64,000 bases of DNA from NCBI GenBank assembly GCA_963920575.1, contig OY986969.1, forward strand, positions 12,912,615 to 12,976,614, given 5' to 3'. Of the stretch, positions 58,800 to 64,000 are shown one piece after another. Within the stretch, counting starts at the first letter, position 1; every line of letters begins with the position of its first letter. The translations under genes and the position numbers were made by a program. Under the pieces are notes generated by a model. That model saw only the letters and a program-made list of their open reading frames with translations, was not told the DNA's origin and ran no database searches. The DNA comes from Narthecium ossifragum (lineage: Eukaryota > Streptophyta > Magnoliopsida > Dioscoreales > Nartheciaceae).

Positions 58800-59810
58800 G
58801 CGAAAGACTTAAAATTGCGCGCTTGTTGGGACGCAACCCAAGTTTTATTTTTTTTCCCGTATTCTCCTTAATTTTTAGGATTTTCCATGATTTTTTTCAT
58901 TTTTTTTCCGTCTTTTTCCTATTTTTCCGAATTTTCTTTATTTTCTTTGAGTTTTCTCTCTCCTCCCGCTCTCTCCTTCACCCGCGGCTCCTCGTCCCCG
59001 AGCCGACGACCACCGCCGCCCGTCGCTAACTCTCCGGCCGCCCTCAGCCCCTAAAAATACCACCGATACCTCCGCCAACCTTCCACCTATTCATCCCCGT
59101 CCTTCATGTCCCTCGCCACCTTCTTTTCCGACGCCGGTGAGCCCCCCCGCCGTCGTCTTCACCGCCATTCACGGCCGCTCACCGCCCCAAACCACCTCCA
59201 TAACCTTCCTCAGGCCACCACGAAGCTTCCTCCACAATTAAAACACCTCCTTGCCGCCGGGATCATCGATTTCTACCGCCGTCGGTTTCCACCTTTCCGA
59301 CCACCCTCAATCCGTCGCCTGGAAGCCCCATACTTTAATCAAACCCCATAGGAAGCTTCCTAACCCTTCTGCGATGCTTCCTCAACCCTTTCCGTCCTTG
59401 ATTGGAGCTCCGACCATCGGCTTCCAATTCCGGCAATCATCCTCCTCCGCGCCGATCATCTCCGATCAGCCACTTAGAAGCCACTATTCTTAGATCAGAG
59501 GTCACTGGAGGACTCCTTAGACATCCACGATTCTTCCTGTCATGGTCCTATCCTCCGGCAATGAGCTTTCACCGTCGATCCGTCGCCGGCGAGCTCTCAG
59601 CAGTCTGATTCTTCTTGGACGTGATCCAGGTGCTCCAAAGCTCATATTTTTGATCGGACGGTACAGAACTTCAATCAGGACCATAATCTGTATAGTCAAG
59701 TCATCCAGACATCCCAGAGCATTCACGGGTGTTCACTTTTCCCTATCTCCGCTAATTTCGAATTTGATCTCGCCACGGGCTGCAAACCATGGATGAGAAC
59801 GACCATACTG
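58800..59810 (+). other. C-rich exon-like untranslated block in P2
   Basis: Collinear with 28500-29345: T-rich start, then C-rich sequence with many TCC/CCG triplets. Indels relative to P1 break all long frames, so no product is proposed. Confidence 0.5.
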
Positions 59811-61428
59811 CGGATTACGAATAATTTGATGCTCTGCTTGGATATTTTGGTTCTTTATTTCTTTATCTGTGATGTCTAGAAGATTAATTTTGATGTATTC
59901 TCTCCGTTACTATTTATCTGTACATGTTATATTTTTATGTGATGAATGTTTGTACGGATTAATATATCATGAAAATACAAAGGAGACTCTGTCGAAATTT
60001 TCTATGATTCTAATACCTTTTTGGACTTTTATTTGTTATATTTGATCTTTTTGGAAAGGTATATAATTGTGGGACAGGTTATGGTGGGGAAGGAAGTATT
60101 TATTCTATGATGGTGGTGCCTAAACTAAAATTGGAAGAGCGAGAAATCTATTTCTAAGGCGTTCATGATGGTTATCTCTACCCTTTACTTCTTGATTTAT
60201 TTTTGTGACTTAGTGTAATTGGGGACAATTACATTTAAGTTGGGGGTAGCATTCATAAATTTCATGCTCATATATTTCTATTTTTATTTTCTGGTAACCA
60301 AATATTATACATCCTTTGAAATATGTCAAAAGGATGAAATTATGATATGATTTGACAAAGGTGCATGTTTTAGAAATTTATTTTATGAATTATTCTGAGA
60401 CGTGTATGCCATATAGGAAATAGTAAATTTTGCTATGCATGACATTATTTTTATACTTTAACACTTTTACCATGATCTAAGGATAACTCGACATATCCTT
60501 ATGCACATGTTCACTTCCACATGTTAAGGGGTTGATATTAGATTCGAAACATGATACTAGGATAGATTTACAATTCTTTATCATGACACAGAAAATACAT
60601 GAACACATGCAATTATCTGAGTATGCGAAAAAAAAAAGGATTTTCAACTTAGTAACCGGGCAGTGTGCCTAGCCAGCGTGGTGTTCGCGTAAAACGGCTA
60701 AATTTTCTTACAAAAAAAAATGACTAGTTATGATTTGTAGCCTTCATGGTTTGAGCATTAGAGTCTGAAGAGTGTTTTACACTTAGTACCCTAAAACCGT
60801 CTAGTTTGGGAGTCACTGGCTTGAACCTCGTTACATGGACCATGAAGAAAGCTTAAGAAATCATAACATTGCACATGTCATATATATAATAAAAAAAAGA
60901 AAAGAAAAGAAAAGTAAAAAAAACAGATATTGCTATGTGATAAGTGGAAGATATGTGCTTGGATAGGATTATGATCTTGAATAGTTGAAGTGTTTAGATA
61001 TAATTGATGCTCTGAAGCATGTGGAACCCCAATCACACACAGGAGTGTTAAAGTTAGTCTTAATCATGATTAAATATGTTGAAGTGTTGGAAATATGTTA
61101 TGACATGTTTTGATTTACCATATTTTTATGTGACTGTGAGTTGAAGGATGAATTCATGGATAGGCTTTCTATTTCATGCATTAGAGTTAATGAATATTAT
61201 GATGGATTTCTAATGATATATTCAAGGGGATGTATAGATGTTTGTGGGTGTCATCACTGGAAACCCTCAGGAGATTATAACTCCTCCACTGGGGTAACCC
61301 AGGGGTTTAAAGCCTTGTTGCACATGCTAAGTGCAATCGTGAGACCTACGAAAGTGGCTAGTTAGATTTATTGTTTTCTTTTTATATTTTCTTTGCTCGA
61401 GGACTAGCAAAGTGTAAGTTGGGGGGTG
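59811..61428 (+). other. 3' untranslated region of P2
   Basis: AT-rich, no gene. Conserved block CTTAGTAACCGGG...TTCGCGTAAAACGG at about 60648-60700, then CTCGAGGACTAGCAA and a G-run polypurine tract (61421-61426) before the 3' LTR. Confidence 0.65.
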
Positions 61429-62858
61429 TGATGAGTCACCAAATGTTCATGATTAAACCCCTTAACTTAGCTTTGTTAGGCTTAGACTGTTTGTATTTGA
61501 TAGCTTGTTAGTTGATTTCAGGTTTGATCATGCTTTGAGGAGAAATGCAAGAAATTCGGTTAATATGCTGAAATACACTGCTCTGTCGACTGTTAGCATA
61601 ATATTCACCAGAAATTATGCTTATCTCCAAATATTCTGAAATTTGAATGAAAGCTAATAAACATCAAGACGTACAACTTTCATGTTGGACACTTTCAGAG
61701 ATTCCTGATGAGTTGATAGCAGTTTTGAAGAAGATGGAGATATTTAGCTGTTGGAAGACTGGTCCGTCGACGCTCGGGAGAATATTCACCAAATATTCTA
61801 GATAAGTCCAAATATTACAAACTCTTCGGGAGAAGACAGAAGACTTCCAAATCTACATCTTTTGTGTTGGACCCATTCTCAAATTCCGAAGCGGTTGAGC
61901 CCAGTCGCGATTAGAAGAAGCTGTCAGGGTTGGACCAGGAATTCCGAGTTGCACTTGAGGTCTAACTTAACCTTGAAACCCTAATCCGGGAATTAAGATA
62001 TAAAAAGGGCTTTGTGGCTGGAAAACCAGAGGCCTCCATAGAGAGAAAAAGAGGGATTCAGATTGGAGAAGAAGATGGAGATGTGGTGTGGATCCCTAAC
62101 CTTCTTCATCGAATACATGCATCTCATCCAAAAGATGAGTGGCTAATCTTCTAGATCTAGGGATCTCATGAAACTCTAGTATAACTTTCTGTATTTTCTA
62201 GTTGATTCTTGTACTTCTTTCTCATAGACATGATCTTATGGATTTGAATTTATTGATAATAGAGTTGATGGAAGTATTTCCCTTGACGTATTTTGTGTCC
62301 TACTTGATTGCTGTGCTTGATGGTAGAGTTCCATAAGATGGTTTTCATGTGGTTTTTGACATGCTTTTGAGATAATCTATGCTAAGTAAAGATAGATTGT
62401 ACTCAGGTTAAGTCCGAAGACAATCTATGCTACACGAAGATAGGTTATGCCTTAGGTAGTCACCAACTTTCTTTTAGGGTTTCATGTGAGCTTAAGAAGC
62501 CATGATTCCATAATGTCTAGAGAAGAAGCAAGATGATAGCTAGAGGATACAGGAAGTGAAGCTAGAGTGGATTGAGGGATCCCTAGGTTGTTTCTCTCAT
62601 TGATCTACTTCAACCTTTTCATTGCTTTTTCAGTAGTTTAATTCCTTAGATAACAAAACCATTGAAACTCCTTTTCTTCGCCTCAGGACTTGAGTTTAGA
62701 GATTTAATTTGATTTCTTCTTTTGTTAAACAATCTTTCCCTGTGGTTCGACTCCGGATCTCACCACTGTTCTACGTTTGTAGAGTAGTATTGATTGAAGG
62801 ATTATAAATTCTAAATTGCGTTTTGCATCTGATTTAACGACGCATTTGCGAGCGATCA
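61429..62858 (+). repeat. 3' LTR of element P2
   Basis: 1,430 bp partner of 53621-55050, ending GCGAGCGATCA directly against Tat pol sequence. Confidence 0.9.
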
Positions 62859-64000
62859 GGACACCCTTCGAATGGGATAAAGCTTGCCAAAACGCCTTCC
62901 AAAGTATAAAAGAATATCCCATCAACCCACCGGTTCTCGCCTCTCCTGTCAAAGGAAAGCCCCTGATCCTCTATACGGCAACTTTGTCTGGGTCATTAGG
63001 AGCTTTCCTTGCACATCATGACGACGAATGCAAGGAGAGAGCTCTCTAGTACCTTAGTAGAACTTTGGTCGGAGTCGAGCACGGTTGTTCGGAGATGGAG
63101 AAGGCGTGTCTATCCCTGGTGTTTCCCACCAAAAAGCTCCGACACTACCTTTTAGAGTATCCAGTGTAGTTCGCCTCCAAAGCCGACCCCCTACGGTATA
63201 TTTTAAAGAAGTTGGTCCTCTCCGGATGACTTGTAAAGTGGGCCATGTTATTATCACAGTTCGACATAACCTATGTTCTACAGAAAGTTGTTAAAGGACA
63301 AGCACTGGCCGACTTCCTCGCCGCGTACCCGATACCGAATGACTCATCCATAGAAGACGACCATCCAGATGAAGAAATTTTTGTTGTTGACATTCAACCT
63401 CCTTGGGAGATGTATTTCGACGGAGCGTGCAGGCGCTCCGGGTCGGGGGCAGAAATAATCTTAGTCACCCCAACACAGGCCCTAATCCCATATTCCTTCG
63501 TATTGACGGCTGCTTCATCCAACAATATGGCAGAATACGAAGCCCTTGTCATTGGACTGGAGATTGCGTTGGAGATGGGTATGGATCCGCTCGTTGCCTA
63601 CAGGGATTCCCAATTAATTATAAATAAGCTCCTACCTATGCGATCAAAAAGGAGTTAATACCATATTTTCTTAAGGCAAAGCAACTTATTGATTGTTTTA
63701 AGGAGTTGAAAATCCAACATGTTCCGCGAGCCCAGAACCGAAAAGCAGATGCGCTAGATGGTTTAGTTGCTGCCATGGTTCTCTCGCCCACAGAAACATT
63801 AGAAGTAAGAGTTGAGGAGAGACGAGTCCCGACTCCTCTGCTTGAAGAAATTCCAAGTAGATACATGCCGGCGTTCATCAACGTCGCCTCTGCGTCAGAA
63901 ATACAAATGCAAGACTGGAGAACCCCTTTCTTCGACTACCTCAAGTCCGAGATACTTCCTATGAACCCTCAAGAAAGATTGAGGATAAGAAGGGTCACAA
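62859..64000 (+). pseudogene. Tat RNase H and additional RNase H domain (runs off window)
   Basis: Continues the Tat pol after P2. First, RT-linked RNase H: PFEWDKACQNAFQSIKE, LILYTATLSGSLGAFLAH, stop TAG (63048-63050), EMEKACLSLVF, further in-frame stops near 63166 and 63230. Second, the extra RNase H typical of Tat: WEMYFDGACRRSGSGAEIIL, SSNNMAEYEALVIGLEIAL, YRDSQLIINKL. A frameshift near 63637 moves to a frame reading IKKELIPYFLKAKQL, VPRAQNRKADALDGL and on to the window edge. In Tat the first conserved Asp is followed by G-A/S; D-G-A is kept here. Confidence 0.85.

Larger units (their letters stand above)
53621..62858 (+). mobile_element. Athila-like gag-protease element P2 (young)
   Basis: LTRs 53621-55050 and 61429-62858 are both 1,430 bp, TGATGAGTCACC to GCGATCA, with about ten differences by eye. 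Internal order as in P1: primer site, gag-protease with extension, C-rich block, conserved motif, polypurine tract. No RT or integrase. Inserted in Tat pol; no target duplication, as expected if the 5' end derives from an array. Confidence 0.9.

Noticed and set aside
61141..61365. 74-codon frame in the P2 3' region
   Set aside because: The homologous P1 region has a stop in this frame and no domain is present.

Overview
The window is nuclear DNA of a flowering plant. It holds one recognisable host gene in a sea of nested LTR retrotransposons: Ty3 lineages Athila, Tekay (chromovirus) and Tat, and a SIRE/Maximus-like Ty1-copia. The host gene is GC-rich and intronless with C/G-ending codons, which fits a monocot or early-diverging angiosperm, but the species cannot be named from the sequence.

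Layout. 1-2512: a minus-strand LTR fragment (family starting TGTGAGG) and promoter-like, repeat-bearing DNA. 2513-7930: Athila-like element copy 1 (minus), gag-protease only. 7931-10280: degraded Tat gag. 10281-10846: LINE ORF1 fragment. 11499-13327: a SOBIR1-like LRR receptor kinase, the immune adaptor kinase of receptor-like proteins, with an apparent 1-nt frameshift between ectodomain and transmembrane segment. 14393-16344: two more TGTGAGG-family LTR fragments. 16345-19207 and 45711-47942: Athila-like copy 2, split by a Tekay element (19208-45710).

The Tekay element contains a MITE in its 3' LTR. Its integrase region is split by a complete gag-protease Athila-like element (23276-32435, target duplication GATGC) and by a copia composite (32616-40121, target duplication TGTTC). 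The copia composite has plus-strand LTR ends around a minus-strand SIRE-like protease-integrase-RT-RNaseH block and an intact 409-codon ORF in the env position. 47943-52418 and 62859-64000 are a second Tat copy, split by an LTR fragment and by a young gag-protease element (53621-62858, LTRs about 99% identical by eye).

Three points deserve most attention. First, short palindromes with TCGA/GATC cores recur in several unrelated element families, mostly as pairs 19-23 bp apart, in U3 promoters, leaders, a coding linker and upstream of the env-position ORF. Second, both Athila-like copy 1 and copy 2 join Tat sequence at the same LTR position, and copy 2's other LTR resumes at that same position. 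This is what a tandem duplication of a unit containing the SOBIR1 segment would produce. Third, two families of gag-protease-only elements carry conserved non-coding blocks and an uncharacterised protein extension. All coding assignments come from recognising family motifs; no database search was possible.
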